A stretch of DNA of 64,000 nucleotides from Rhodoferax potami (lineage in GTDB: Bacteria; Pseudomonadota; Gammaproteobacteria; Burkholderiales; Burkholderiaceae_C). A model generated the notes under the pieces. That model saw nothing but the letters and a program-made list of their open reading frames with translations. It made no database searches and was not told the origin of the DNA. The position numbers and the translations under genes were made by a program. Shown piece after piece: positions 27,773 through 37,655 of this stretch. Within the stretch, counting starts at the first letter, position 1. Each line of letters opens with the position of its first letter. The DNA is taken from the NCBI RefSeq assembly GCF_032193805.1, contig NZ_JAVBIK010000001.1, forward strand, positions 992,001 to 1,056,000. Direction: 5' to 3'.

Positions 27773-30526
27773 ATGAAAAAGCTCTTCTTCCGCTTGCTGG
27801 CTGCTTTCGCCTGTGCGGCTCAAGCCAGCGCTGCAAGTCCTTCCGTGGCTCTTTATTACGGTGCCTCGCCACCGTGGGAACTCCTGCGCGCGTTTGACCG
27901 GGTGGTGGTAGATCCCGGCCATGTGCCGGAGCCTCGCTCCATAAAAAATGGTCCGCCCGAATTGGCAGCTTATGTGGCGGTGGGCGAAGTACAGCCCAGC
28001 CGACCCTATGCAGCCGCCATTCCTGCGGCCTGGATCAAAGGTAAAAACAAAGACTGGGGCAGCCAGCTGATTGACCAAGCCCAGCCCGGGTGGCCTGTTT
28101 TCTTTGCAGAACGCGTGATCCAGCCTTTGTGGACCGCCGGCTACCGGAGTTTCTTTTTCGATACGCTGGACTCCTACCACCTGTTTTCCAAAACGCCCGA
28201 AAGCCGATCGGCACAAGAAGCGGGCATGGTTGAACTGGTGCGCGAGGTCAAACGACGGTATCCCCAAGCCAAGCTGATTTTCAACCGCGGCTTTGAAATC
28301 CTCGGCAAGACCCATTCACTCGTGGACATGGTGGCGGCAGAGTCCCTGTTCCAAGGGTTTGATGCCGGAAAAAGCCGTTTCCGACCGGTGCCCGGGGCAG
28401 ACCGCGAATGGTTACTGGGGCAACTCTCAACCGTCAAAAACACCTACGGTTTGCCGGTCCTCGCGATTGACTACGTGCCGGCCCACGACAGGGCATTGGC
28501 CCGCACCACCGCGGAGCAGATCCGCGAGCTCGGCTTTACCCCTTGGGTGACTACGCCCGACCTCACCAGCATAGGGGTTGGCAGCGTCGAGGCCATGCCG
28601 CGCAAGGTACTGGTCGTACACAGCACACCGGTCAATGAGGCTTCGTTGCGCTACCTCGATCCCGTGCGCATGCTGTCGCTGCCACTGAACTATCTGGGCT
28701 ATGTGCCGGAGTTTGTCGACGCCAGCCAGCTACCCGATCACCCCTTGAAAGGGCGTTATGCGGGCATTGTGATTTGGCAAACGGTTCCGGCCACCACCGC
28801 GGAGCAGCAGCGCTTGTCAGGCTGGCTGCGTAAGCAAGTGCAAGACACGGTACCGGTGGCATGGCTCAACATGCCCGGCACCTTGCTCGATAGCAATTTG
28901 CGCAGTACCTTGGGCATCACCCTCACGCCCACCTCCGGTGCTATTGCCCCGATCACCGTGGTGCAACAAAGCGGGATCATGGGGTTTGAGCGAGCGCCAA
29001 CGCCTGCGCTTGACAGCTTTGCGGGGATGACCGTCGAGGGCGCACGGCCTCTGCTGGTGCTGATGCAGGCCGATCGCACCCAGCATGCAGCGGCCATCAC
29101 CCCATGGGGTGGGTTTGTGAGCTCGCCGTTTGTGACCTCGGTTCTGCCCGGCGAACTAGGCAGCCGCTGGGTGGTGAACCCGTTTGACTTCTTGAGCCAG
29201 GCGCTGCGCCTGCCAAAGATGCCCATCCCGGACACCACCACCGAATCCGGCAAACGCATGCTCATGATCCACATGGACGGCGATGGCTTTATCAGCCGCT
29301 CCGAGACGCCCGGCAACCCCATCGCCGGTGAAATGGTCCGTGACCGTGTGGTGCGCAAATACGCGCTGCCGATGACCATCTCGGTCATCGAAGCTGAAAT
29401 TGCACCGGATGGCCTGTACCCCGGTCTCTCGCCGCTTGCCGAAAAAGTGGCCAAAGAAATCTTTGCAGCGCCCCATGTGGCCATCGCATCCCACAGCTAC
29501 TCCCACCCCTTCTTCTGGTACAGGGCCAGCGCGGGTGAAGGCTCGGACAGCTACAACCTGCGCATCCCCGGTTACCGCTTCGATGTGAAACGCGAGGTCG
29601 ATGGGTCCATCGCCTACATTGAGCGCCGCTTGGCTCCGCGCGGAAAAAAGGTGGAAGTATTCCTCTGGACCGGCGACTGCATCCCGACCAGCGAAGCACT
29701 GCGCGCGGTAGCGGCCGCGGGCATTGTCAACATGAATGGCGGCGACACCGTGGCCACACGCTCGAACCCGAGCCTCACTTACGTTGAGGGTCTGGGCCTG
29801 CAGCGGGCCGGTGGCTTTCAGGTTTTTGCACCCAACCAGAACGAAAACGTTTACACCAACAACTGGCTGGGTCCGTATTACGAGTTTGAGCGGGTGATTG
29901 AAACCTTCCAACTCACAGAGTCCCCGCGCAGACTCAAGCCCATCAACATTTACTTTCACACTTATCTGGCGACCAAGCGTGCCGGTGTGCAAACCCTGGA
30001 CAAAATTTTCCAGTACGCGCTGAGCCAGCCCGTCACGCCGGTGCACATTGCCGACTATGCGCGCAAGGTGATGGATTTTCAGGACTTGTCGATCGCCAGA
30101 ACCCCTCAAGGATGGCAAATCCGGGGTGCGAGTGCACTGCGCAGCCTCAGGCTCCCTGCCGCGGTGCCACTGCCGGACCTCGAATCCAGCCGGGGAATTG
30201 CTGGCTACACCGCGGATAGTGGCGACCGGTATGTCCACTTGCATACAGATTCGGTGTCCTGGGTAGCGTCGCCCGGCGCACTAACCAGCAGGCCGCTGTT
30301 GGTGTCTGCCAATGCCCGGGTGACCGACGTGCAACACGCCTCCACTGGCGTGCGCTGGAGTTTGAGCGGCCATGTGCCCCTGCAATTCACCCTGAAGAAT
30401 GTTCAGGACTGCGATGTGCGCCTGGGCAACCGCAAATTAACGCCGCTCCGCCAGGAGGGCTCCTTCTCTCACTTTGAACTCATTGAACATGTTGCCCCAT
30501 CGCTCGAAGCGCTATGCAGGAATTGA
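27773..30526 (+). CDS. pelA: PelA: periplasmic Pel polysaccharide hydrolase/deacetylase
   Basis: A 917-residue protein with a cleavable signal peptide (MKKLFFRLLAAFACAAQASA). An N-terminal glycoside-hydrolase-like barrel (about 25-270; ALYYGASPPWELLRAFDRVVV) is followed by a reductase-like middle part and a deacetylase domain with MDGDGF and ASHSYSHPFFWY, the metal-binding His motif (about 500-660). PelA partly deacetylates Pel, a GalNAc/GlcNAc polymer, in the periplasm and can cleave it. It is the first gene of pelABCDEFG. The 250-base gap to the Crp/Fnr gene should hold the promoter; I see the Fnr-type box there but no clear FleQ-like site. It overlaps the start of the next gene. Confidence 0.93.
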   Translation: MKKLFFRLLAAFACAAQASAASPSVALYYGASPPWELLRAFDRVVVDPGHVPEPRSIKNGPPELAAYVAVGEVQPSRPYAAAIPAAWIKGKNKDWGSQLIDQAQPGWPVFFAERVIQPLWTAGYRSFFFDTLDSYHLFSKTPESRSAQEAGMVELVREVKRRYPQAKLIFNRGFEILGKTHSLVDMVAAESLFQGFDAGKSRFRPVPGADREWLLGQLSTVKNTYGLPVLAIDYVPAHDRALARTTAEQIRELGFTPWVTTPDLTSIGVGSVEAMPRKVLVVHSTPVNEASLRYLDPVRMLSLPLNYLGYVPEFVDASQLPDHPLKGRYAGIVIWQTVPATTAEQQRLSGWLRKQVQDTVPVAWLNMPGTLLDSNLRSTLGITLTPTSGAIAPITVVQQSGIMGFERAPTPALDSFAGMTVEGARPLLVLMQADRTQHAAAITPWGGFVSSPFVTSVLPGELGSRWVVNPFDFLSQALRLPKMPIPDTTTESGKRMLMIHMDGDGFISRSETPGNPIAGEMVRDRVVRKYALPMTISVIEAEIAPDGLYPGLSPLAEKVAKEIFAAPHVAIASHSYSHPFFWYRASAGEGSDSYNLRIPGYRFDVKREVDGSIAYIERRLAPRGKKVEVFLWTGDCIPTSEALRAVAAAGIVNMNGGDTVATRSNPSLTYVEGLGLQRAGGFQVFAPNQNENVYTNNWLGPYYEFERVIETFQLTESPRRLKPINIYFHTYLATKRAGVQTLDKIFQYALSQPVTPVHIADYARKVMDFQDLSIARTPQGWQIRGASALRSLRLPAAVPLPDLESSRGIAGYTADSGDRYVHLHTDSVSWVASPGALTSRPLLVSANARVTDVQHASTGVRWSLSGHVPLQFTLKNVQDCDVRLGNRKLTPLRQEGSFSHFELIEHVAPSLEALCRN

Positions 30527-31373
30527 TGGAGAGATTCCACGCCTGAAGCTGGCGACGGGTTGGCAACTGCTACTCATCGGCTTCATGGTGGTGACTCTTC
30601 TGGCTGTCGTGTTTCCGCGCAAGGAACTGGTAGCCAAGCTCTACGAGCAAGAAACGCTCGATGAGCTCACGCTGTCCTACATCCAAAACCTGTACCGGGC
30701 CAGTGCCGGCAACCTCGATGTTGCCTTGCTGCTCGCACGCGTGCAGCAACAGAAACTGGACCTGCCGACCCTGAGACTGATGCTGCTCTCAGCCGCAGCA
30801 GAGGGCGATCTGCGTCAACGCACCGCTGCCCGCACGATTTTGCTGAGCGCTTATGACCGCCGCTTGCAAAAAAGCACCAACGCCGAGCAACTGGCTGAAC
30901 TCCGCCAAGGACTGCCCGCGTTTCTGGATCCGGCGCTCACAGACCCGATGACTGAAAGCATGGCCCAGCAGTTTGCAGATCTGGCCTTCACGCTCGACAA
31001 CCCAGATGCGGGTCTTCAGTTCATCGCAAAAAACCAAAAATCCAGTGGCCCGGATGCCTTGGAGCGTTATGCCGTGCGCGGCTTGGCACGTGGCAACTAT
31101 GAGCAAGCGGCAAGGTATTACTTCATGGCACAGCAGCACACAGAGCCTTACACCGACAAGCGGCGGCTGTTCATGGCCGGGGTTGACACCCTGATGGCAG
31201 GCGGCTTGTACGCCCGCGCCATGAGCGCTGCGAACACACACCTGGGCGCACTGGCGCAAGACAGGGTCACGCTGCGCTACCTGGCACGTGTTGCCCTGGC
31301 GGCGGGTTATCCGAACGAGGCCAACGCCTATGCCAGAGCCCTGATTTTCCAGCCGCAAGGAGCGCAACCTTGA
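30489..31373 (+). CDS. PelB N-terminal portion as a separate inner-membrane TPR protein
   Basis: A 294-residue protein with one transmembrane helix at about residues 20-42 (WQLLLIGFMVVTLLAVVF) and a helical, TPR-like periplasmic part. The sequence ELVAKLYEQETLDELTLSYIQNLYRASAGN resembles the N-terminus of Pseudomonas PelB. In that protein this region, the TPR stack and the outer-membrane barrel form one chain of about 1,190 residues; here it stops after 294 and the next gene carries the rest. Start choice: ATG 30489; TTG 30474 and TTG 30483 are also in frame. It overlaps the pelA end and the next gene start (TTGA), so translation is tightly coupled. The split is clean, with no sign of a frameshift. 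Confidence 0.8.
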   Translation: MLPHRSKRYAGIDGEIPRLKLATGWQLLLIGFMVVTLLAVVFPRKELVAKLYEQETLDELTLSYIQNLYRASAGNLDVALLLARVQQQKLDLPTLRLMLLSAAAEGDLRQRTAARTILLSAYDRRLQKSTNAEQLAELRQGLPAFLDPALTDPMTESMAQQFADLAFTLDNPDAGLQFIAKNQKSSGPDALERYAVRGLARGNYEQAARYYFMAQQHTEPYTDKRRLFMAGVDTLMAGGLYARAMSAANTHLGALAQDRVTLRYLARVALAAGYPNEANAYARALIFQPQGAQP

Positions 31374-34300
31374 GCCTGCGCCATGCCTGGATCCTTGCGC
31401 TTTACCCTGCTTGGGGCGCTGCTTGGGCCCAAGAAAACCCGACACCGGGCCAGGATTACCAATCACTGCAAATCGCCAGTAGCACTGAGCTCAAAGGTTT
31501 GCAAAGCCTCTACGAGCAGCACCGGAACTTGCCCTTTCTCCGCTTGGAGAAGCGCGGAAATCAATTCACCCTGCGGGCAGGCTTTTGGCGTAGCACCGAA
31601 GAGGCGCGGCGCGCACTCTCGGGCCGCGCCATCCCGGGTGCCCAGCTTCGCATCGCGGTGCTGCGCCCCGAGTTGCTGCTGCAGACCAACTGGACCTCGA
31701 ATGCCCCGCTCGCGCAAGATGCGCGCCCCCAGGCCGCAGAGCCCCTGCAGCCTAGACCCGAGGCACCCGCGCCCCCTTCGTCCCCATCTCCCTCGCCTCC
31801 TGTCCAGCCTGCCCAGTCGGCTCCTGTCAGGGCGCCAGAGATCATCACACCCAAGGCCAATAGACCTGACGACGGCAAAGCGACGGGCCTGACCCTGCGC
31901 AACCTGAACCTCGAAGACATAGCCCTGTCTTATGGCGTGCTGCTCAGCACCGGGGACTTGCAACCGGCCCTGCAGATTGCCCGTGCAGCGGTACAAATGG
32001 CTCCCGCGAACCGGGAATGGCGACTCCGCTTGGCGAAAGTTGCGGAGTGGACCCAACAGCCGCTGATTGCCGCGCAGCAGTGGGCATACATCTTTCAACA
32101 AGGCGCCCGGGACGCAGAGACTCTGGCCAATGTGACCCGACTCGCCTGGCAGATGGAAGACCTCCAAGTCCCCTTAAGCGCATGGCAAACGCTGGCCAAA
32201 CGCCGCCCGCTCAGCGCTGCGGAAATGGTGGAAGTGCTGAAGCTCTTTGAAGAGTCCGCACAGCCTGCAGAAGGCTCCCTGTTCTTTGAAGCCCAGTACC
32301 TGCAGCGGGGTGATCTGCAACTGCTGGAATACGCCGCGCGCCTTGCAGGCAACTACGGAAATGACGCACGCACGCTGCAGCTACAAATTTTGCGCAGCCA
32401 GGCAAACCCCTTTTCGCTGGGCGCGGTGCTCGATGTGGTGATGGTCTACGTCCGCAGCAACCGGCTGCCGGAAGCCCTTGCATTTATGCAGAGCCACGAA
32501 GCGCGTGTGCCCGCCGAGGCCTCGGAGTTCTGGCGTCTGCTGGGTGAAGTGGCTTGGGACCTGCAGCGCGTGGACATTGCACGCGGGGCCTATGCCAACT
32601 ACGTCAAAAGTGAGTCAGCTACCAGTGACGATTGGGGCCGCCTCGTGGCATTGGCCGGCGTCCAACAAACAGACCAGGCCGCGAACCTTGCGCTGGAAGG
32701 GTACCGCCGCTTTGGTACCTTTGCCCTGCTGACACAAGCGCTGGAGATGTTTGCCAACCAGGCCCAATGGACCCGCATGGGCGAGGCGCTAGCGCTATTG
32801 CAAGGGGCGGCACTCACTGATGCCGAGTCGTCGAGCCAGTTTTTGCTGCTGCGCGCCCGGTATGCGCAAGGCCTCAAACAAGGGGATAACGCGTGGGCCG
32901 ATCTGCGCCGGGCCATGGTGATGGAGCCGGTGTCCAAAATCGTGGGTCTCAGCAGCTTGTGGTTTTTGATAGACCAGCAACGCACCGCGGAGCTAGCCGT
33001 GGCCCTCAAGCACTACCAGAGTCATGGCGGGGATGCGGACTATTGGCCTGCCTTTGCTGCAGGCCACCAGGTGCTTAACCAACAACGGCAGGCACTCAGC
33101 TGGTACCAACGTATCGTGGCCAAGGCGCCGCAGGATGCCTTCACCCTCCTGAACTATGCCGATGCGCTGGAACGCAACCAACAAGCAGGCATGGCCGCAC
33201 GAGTGCGCCGCCATGCTTGGCTGATCTTGCGGGCACAGCTTCCAGCAGACACAGCGCGCACAGAGGCCGATACGTCCAGCGCCGAATGGCGCACGCTCTT
33301 GAGACTTTCGCTCTTGAACCGGCCTGGTGATCCTGCACTGCAACAAGCCCGCGACTGGGCCCGCAGCCTCAAGGCACTGCCCGCCGACGCTTCCGCCCCG
33401 GAGACGACCGAACTGATCTTGGCCTGGGCCATCAGCACGGAACAATTTGTCAATGCGCGGACGTGGATGGCCCGCCGCTTCCGTGAGCAAGCCCAAGCGC
33501 CCGTGTGGGGGCGGGCCCAAGTAGCCCTGCAAACCGGAGACACCCGGGACATGGACGACTTGCTGCAGACCCAACGCGAGACACTGCCGATCTACAACCG
33601 CTACGACATCGAACGCGCCATGGGTCTGCACGCAGAGGCGCTGACCACAGCATTCAATGGACTCACGCGCAGCCCGGATGACGAGGCCTTGTACGACCGT
33701 TGGCGCCAGCACGCGCCTGCCCAGGCAGCCTATCTGGAAAGCGCGCTGAAGAGTGAAAACGCAGGCAGCTTCAGCAACTTCTCGGTCGGGCAGCATGCCC
33801 AGTGGCCGGTGAAACAAGGGCTGGTCGCAACCCTGGGCTGGACCAGAGCCCGGCAAACCTCAGGCGATGCAGGACTGCAAACGCTGCTCACCGATACCGA
33901 GCAACTCAACAACCTGGGCCTCCAATGGGCCAGCCCCGGGCAAAACGGGGCGCTCACCCTGTTCCAGCGCCGGGAGCTGGGCACCATGAATGGGGCGCAA
34001 CTGAGCCAGTCACTCCGTCTGCCATATGGGCTCCTGTGGAGCACCCGCCTGGACATCGGCAATGCCAGCCAAGCAAGCCCCACCATGCAAATTGCAGGCG
34101 CAGAAGACAGCCTGAGCACCACCCTCGGTGCCCAGCTGGACAAACGCCTCAACCTGCAAGCCACCCCGGCCGTAAAGCGCTATTACAGCCAACTCGGTGA
34201 CGGTCTCGGACGTGGTCAGTCTCTCGACCTCGAGGCCGGATACCGCCTGCGGGTGGACTATCCGGACTGGCGGCTCCGCGTCAACTTGCGCAGACAAGTC

Positions 34301-34684
34301 TTTGACCGCGAAGACGGGCCGAGTGCCGGATCGCTGCAGCGCTACCCGGAAGCGTTTCAGCAAGCCGTGAGTGCAGGCACGCTCAGCACCGCCAACTATT
34401 TCTTGCCGGAAAGCAGCACCAGCTGGGGCCTGTGCCTCGGCATGGGCGAGAACTTGGGCGGGCAGAGCTTGCAAAACGGATTCAGCCGAGGCTGGCGCCC
34501 TTTTGTCGATGCCTGTTTGCGCCATGACTCCCAAGCCGGCGAGGGCTACTCCTCGCAAGTCGGTCTGGCGGGCTCGGTATTCGGGCGGGACTTGATGCGT
34601 ATCGAACTCCAACACAGCGATGGCCTTGCCAGCAGCAACGGCCCGGGCAGAACCTTGACCTTGCGTTACCGCAATTACTTTTAA
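31370..34684 (+). CDS. pelB: PelB C-terminal portion: SPOR-like domain, TPR stack and outer-membrane porin
   Basis: A 1,104-residue exported protein. The signal peptide (SLRHAWILALYPAWGAAWA) is followed by a SPOR-like domain at about residues 28-85 (YQSLQIASSTELKGLQSLY, then FTLRAGFWRSTEEARRAL), a Pro-rich linker (about 120-155), a long TPR solenoid (about 170-800) and a C-terminal beta-barrel. The last residues TLRYRNYF end in Phe, the usual signal for outer-membrane barrel assembly. PelB exports Pel through the outer membrane and its TPRs guide PelA. The TTG start at 31370 overlaps the preceding stop; no better start keeps the signal peptide. The SPOR-like domain suggests peptidoglycan contact and is not a feature I know from classical PelB. 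Confidence 0.85.
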   Translation: MSLRHAWILALYPAWGAAWAQENPTPGQDYQSLQIASSTELKGLQSLYEQHRNLPFLRLEKRGNQFTLRAGFWRSTEEARRALSGRAIPGAQLRIAVLRPELLLQTNWTSNAPLAQDARPQAAEPLQPRPEAPAPPSSPSPSPPVQPAQSAPVRAPEIITPKANRPDDGKATGLTLRNLNLEDIALSYGVLLSTGDLQPALQIARAAVQMAPANREWRLRLAKVAEWTQQPLIAAQQWAYIFQQGARDAETLANVTRLAWQMEDLQVPLSAWQTLAKRRPLSAAEMVEVLKLFEESAQPAEGSLFFEAQYLQRGDLQLLEYAARLAGNYGNDARTLQLQILRSQANPFSLGAVLDVVMVYVRSNRLPEALAFMQSHEARVPAEASEFWRLLGEVAWDLQRVDIARGAYANYVKSESATSDDWGRLVALAGVQQTDQAANLALEGYRRFGTFALLTQALEMFANQAQWTRMGEALALLQGAALTDAESSSQFLLLRARYAQGLKQGDNAWADLRRAMVMEPVSKIVGLSSLWFLIDQQRTAELAVALKHYQSHGGDADYWPAFAAGHQVLNQQRQALSWYQRIVAKAPQDAFTLLNYADALERNQQAGMAARVRRHAWLILRAQLPADTARTEADTSSAEWRTLLRLSLLNRPGDPALQQARDWARSLKALPADASAPETTELILAWAISTEQFVNARTWMARRFREQAQAPVWGRAQVALQTGDTRDMDDLLQTQRETLPIYNRYDIERAMGLHAEALTTAFNGLTRSPDDEALYDRWRQHAPAQAAYLESALKSENAGSFSNFSVGQHAQWPVKQGLVATLGWTRARQTSGDAGLQTLLTDTEQLNNLGLQWASPGQNGALTLFQRRELGTMNGAQLSQSLRLPYGLLWSTRLDIGNASQASPTMQIAGAEDSLSTTLGAQLDKRLNLQATPAVKRYYSQLGDGLGRGQSLDLEAGYRLRVDYPDWRLRVNLRRQVFDREDGPSAGSLQRYPEAFQQAVSAGTLSTANYFLPESSTSWGLCLGMGENLGGQSLQNGFSRGWRPFVDACLRHDSQAGEGYSSQVGLAGSVFGRDLMRIELQHSDGLASSNGPGRTLTLRYRNYF

Positions 34685-34698
34685 CCACGAGCACCCTG

Positions 34699-35241
34699 AT
34701 GAAACTCCACACTCTCTTGTGCACCGCTGCGCTGGCCCTGACCGGCTGCGCCACCTCCATCGAATCCAATACCGGCCGCGGCACGCTGGAAGCAGGCGCC
34801 TCCTGGGCGTTACTCCCCTTGTCCAACAATACCGACACGCCGCAGGCTGCGCTCAGCGCAGAGTCCATGCTGGAACACCTGCTGCGTCGCCGTGGTGTGC
34901 CGGAGCTCAAGATCTACCCCGCAGCCCTGTCACGGGATAGCTTGTTTGAACCCTCGGAGCGGAAAGTCAGCGAAGAAGCCCAGAAGTGGGCCCGCGAACA
35001 AGGCGTTCGCTATGCAGTGAGTGGCAGCGTTGAAGAGTGGCGCTACAAAGTCGGCCTCGACGGCGAGCCCGCTGTCGGCATTACCGTCAAAGTGACAGAC
35101 CTGAGCTCAGGGCAAATCGTCTGGAGCACCACAGCAGCCAGCAGTGGATGGAGTCGGCAAGCCCTGTCCGGCGTGGCGCAGGCCGTCATGCGCGACGCCC
35201 TGACCAGCTTGCCACTGCCCGCCGTGGCCCCTGCAAAGTAA
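34699..35241 (+). CDS. pelC: PelC outer-membrane lipoprotein
   Basis: A 180-residue lipoprotein with the lipobox ALTGC at about residue 18. PelC forms a ring at the inner face of the outer membrane that funnels the cationic polymer to PelB. The mature part shows the usual WALLPLSNNTDTPQA start and ends in an amphipathic GVAQAVMRDALTSLP helix. Length and position between pelB and pelD agree with known pel operons. It starts 14 bases after pelB, and pelD follows after 7. Confidence 0.93.
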   Translation: MKLHTLLCTAALALTGCATSIESNTGRGTLEAGASWALLPLSNNTDTPQAALSAESMLEHLLRRRGVPELKIYPAALSRDSLFEPSERKVSEEAQKWAREQGVRYAVSGSVEEWRYKVGLDGEPAVGITVKVTDLSSGQIVWSTTAASSGWSRQALSGVAQAVMRDALTSLPLPAVAPAK

Positions 35242-35248
35242 GTCGCTT

Positions 35249-36604
35249 ATGGGAGCTCCCTCCTCGACCAGTTGGCTCAAAAAGCTCATCAGCCCGCATC
35301 GGCTGGCACCCGATCCGGTGCTGGCCCGTGACCAGTGGCTCGAAATATTTTTGATCCCCCTGCTCGGCATTGCTGTGGGCTGGTGGATCAGCGCCGACGA
35401 CCCGATGCTCGCGCAAAGCCACTTTCCCTGGCTCTGGTTTGCACCGGTCTTGATTGCGTTGCGCTACGGCGTTTCGCCGGGCTTGCTGAGTAGCATTCCG
35501 CTGATCATCAATTGGTTGATCGCCAATGCCATGGGCCGGGTTGAAGATGCCTTCGCCTTCCGCTTTTTCTTCGGTGCGGGTGTGCTGGTCATGGTCTGCG
35601 GCGAGTTCAGCGATGTGTGGCGTGATCGCAATGCCCGCATGGAAGAGACCTACCTGTATGTGACCGAGCGTCTTTCGCGGCTCACCAAGAGGCACTTGCT
35701 GCTCAACCTCTCCCACGATCGGCTTGAACAAGAGATGCTGATCCGCCCGGGCTCTCTGCGCGATGCCCTGGCCCGCCTGCGGGGCATGGCCATGCAACCC
35801 ACCCCGCAAGACGAGCCCATGCCGGCGGCCAACAGCTTGCTGCAGTTGCTGTCGCAGTATGTCAATCTGGAATCCGCCACGCTGTATGCCATCAAGAACC
35901 CGGACACTGACCCGCAATTGGGCCCGGCTCTGGCAGTCATCGGGGACCCGCTACCGCTCCTGCCGGGAAATGTGCTGTTCCAGAAAGCAATGGAAACACG
36001 GGCACTGGTGCACATCGCCGGCGAAGACATCAGCAGCTCTGACCCCGACAGCCCCTTGGTGGTGGCCCCGCTGGTGGCTGGTAACGACACCATATTGGGC
36101 GTGCTGGTCGTGACCCGTATCCCGTTTTTCTCACTGACGGTCGAGAACCTGCAAATGATGTCGGTGATCCTGGCCTATTACGCAGACAACATCCGGATCG
36201 GCCCAGATACCCACAAAGTCCAGCAGGCGCTTCCGGGCATCCCGGCCTTGTTCGCAGAAGAGCTGGTGCGCATGAGCCGGCTGAATCACTCGGTAGGCCT
36301 GTCCAGCCATTTGGTAATCATGACCTTTGAAGGTGCACTGGGGGCCGAAATCACAGCCGAGTTTGTGCGCGTGAAGCGCGGACTGGATTTGTACTGGCAA
36401 ACGCATATCCGCGGGCAGCCTGCAGTCGTGGTGCTGATGCCGTTTGCATCAGACTCTGCTAAGGAAGGTTTTATCCAGCGGATTGATGACTGGCTGCAAC
36501 TGCGATTTCATGGCGACATCGAAAGCCTGCAAGTCCGCCTGCACACCATCGACTTCGCCCTAGAAGACCCGGTGCAAGCCCTGACCACCCAGTTCGCCCC
36601 GTGA
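35249..36604 (+). CDS. pelD: PelD: inner-membrane c-di-GMP receptor for Pel synthesis
   Basis: A 451-residue protein with four hydrophobic helices (about 32-120), a GAF domain (about 145-310) and a degenerate GGDEF domain (about 325-445). No GG[DE]EF active site is visible, but a c-di-GMP inhibitory-site RxxD is present as RGLD at 377-380, with R411 about 31 residues on. This fits the R367/D370/R402 arrangement known for Pseudomonas PelD. Binding of c-di-GMP switches on polymer synthesis by PelF after translation. No diguanylate cyclase is encoded next to it in the window. It is spaced 7 bases from pelC and 10 from pelE. Confidence 0.94.
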   Translation: MGAPSSTSWLKKLISPHRLAPDPVLARDQWLEIFLIPLLGIAVGWWISADDPMLAQSHFPWLWFAPVLIALRYGVSPGLLSSIPLIINWLIANAMGRVEDAFAFRFFFGAGVLVMVCGEFSDVWRDRNARMEETYLYVTERLSRLTKRHLLLNLSHDRLEQEMLIRPGSLRDALARLRGMAMQPTPQDEPMPAANSLLQLLSQYVNLESATLYAIKNPDTDPQLGPALAVIGDPLPLLPGNVLFQKAMETRALVHIAGEDISSSDPDSPLVVAPLVAGNDTILGVLVVTRIPFFSLTVENLQMMSVILAYYADNIRIGPDTHKVQQALPGIPALFAEELVRMSRLNHSVGLSSHLVIMTFEGALGAEITAEFVRVKRGLDLYWQTHIRGQPAVVVLMPFASDSAKEGFIQRIDDWLQLRFHGDIESLQVRLHTIDFALEDPVQALTTQFAP

Positions 36605-36614
36605 GAAAGCCCGC

Positions 36615-37655
36615 ATGTTCACATTGAAGTGGGCCTGGGCGGCCATCGCCATTGAAGTAGGCGTCTTCTTAAGCCCGCTGTTGCACCAGTCCACGCTGGG
36701 GGCGTTGCTGGCCATGCTGGCGCTGCACGCCTTGGCGAGCGCGATCGTGGCATCGGGCAGTTATGTGCTGCTGCCCCACAAGTACATGCGACCCCGTGTG
36801 ACCGTGTGGTTGCTGTTGTTTCTTTTTGCATTTGTCGCCCCCCTGATCGGTGCGGTCGGAATGCTGGCCATCATCTGGACGACCTTCCAGAAAGAGTCGC
36901 CAGACGAATACCCGCCGGAACCGGTGACAGTGCCCCTGCCCGAATTTGACATGCAAACCAAAGATGTCAGCCGCAGCGGGCAAGGCTCCATTCGCTCACG
37001 CCTGAACTCACATGTGCCTAGCGCCATCCGGCTTCAATCCCTGATGACACTTCAAGCGATCCCTACCCGGGTTGCCAACCCCATCCTGGACGAACTACTG
37101 AGCGACAACTCTGACGATGTGCGCCTCGTGGCGTTTGGCATGCTCGATGCCGAGGAAAAGAAAATCAACGCAGACATCCAGCGCGAACGTCGCCAACTCG
37201 ACCAGGCGGAGAACGACGCCCAGCGCCACACCTGCTTGCGACACCTGGCAGAACTGCACTGGGAACTGATTTACGCCTCGCTGGCCCAAGGCGAACTCAA
37301 AAAACACATCCTCAGCCAGACACTGCAATATGTCGACGCCACACTGGCCCTGGAGCCCGAGCCGGACGCCGCCATGCTGTTCCTCAAGGGGCGGATTTTG
37401 CTGGCCATCGGCGAATACGCTCCAGCCCAAGCCGCCATTGAACACGCAATTACGCTCGGCCACCCTTTGGTATCTGCCGTGCCCTACGTGGCCGAGCTGG
37501 CCTACCAACGCCGTGATTTCGCGCAAGTCAAACAATCCCTGCTCCGCCTGGAGAAACTCAACGTCGCCTCCCGTACCCGGGCCGTTGTAGACATTTGGAC
37601 CGGACGAGACAACTTTCCACATCGCAGTGACCGCAACTACTTCCCCCACATCTGA
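36615..37655 (+). CDS. pelE: PelE: inner-membrane protein of the Pel synthase complex
   Basis: A 346-residue protein with two or three hydrophobic helices (about 3-90), followed by a cytoplasmic helical, TPR-like domain (about 130-330). It belongs to the PelD-PelE-PelF-PelG inner-membrane complex, where PelE helps recruit PelF. The C-terminus overlaps the pelF start by 29 bases in another frame, which is unusually long and suggests that pelF is translated by coupling from its GTG. Confidence 0.88.
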   Translation: MFTLKWAWAAIAIEVGVFLSPLLHQSTLGALLAMLALHALASAIVASGSYVLLPHKYMRPRVTVWLLLFLFAFVAPLIGAVGMLAIIWTTFQKESPDEYPPEPVTVPLPEFDMQTKDVSRSGQGSIRSRLNSHVPSAIRLQSLMTLQAIPTRVANPILDELLSDNSDDVRLVAFGMLDAEEKKINADIQRERRQLDQAENDAQRHTCLRHLAELHWELIYASLAQGELKKHILSQTLQYVDATLALEPEPDAAMLFLKGRILLAIGEYAPAQAAIEHAITLGHPLVSAVPYVAELAYQRRDFAQVKQSLLRLEKLNVASRTRAVVDIWTGRDNFPHRSDRNYFPHI

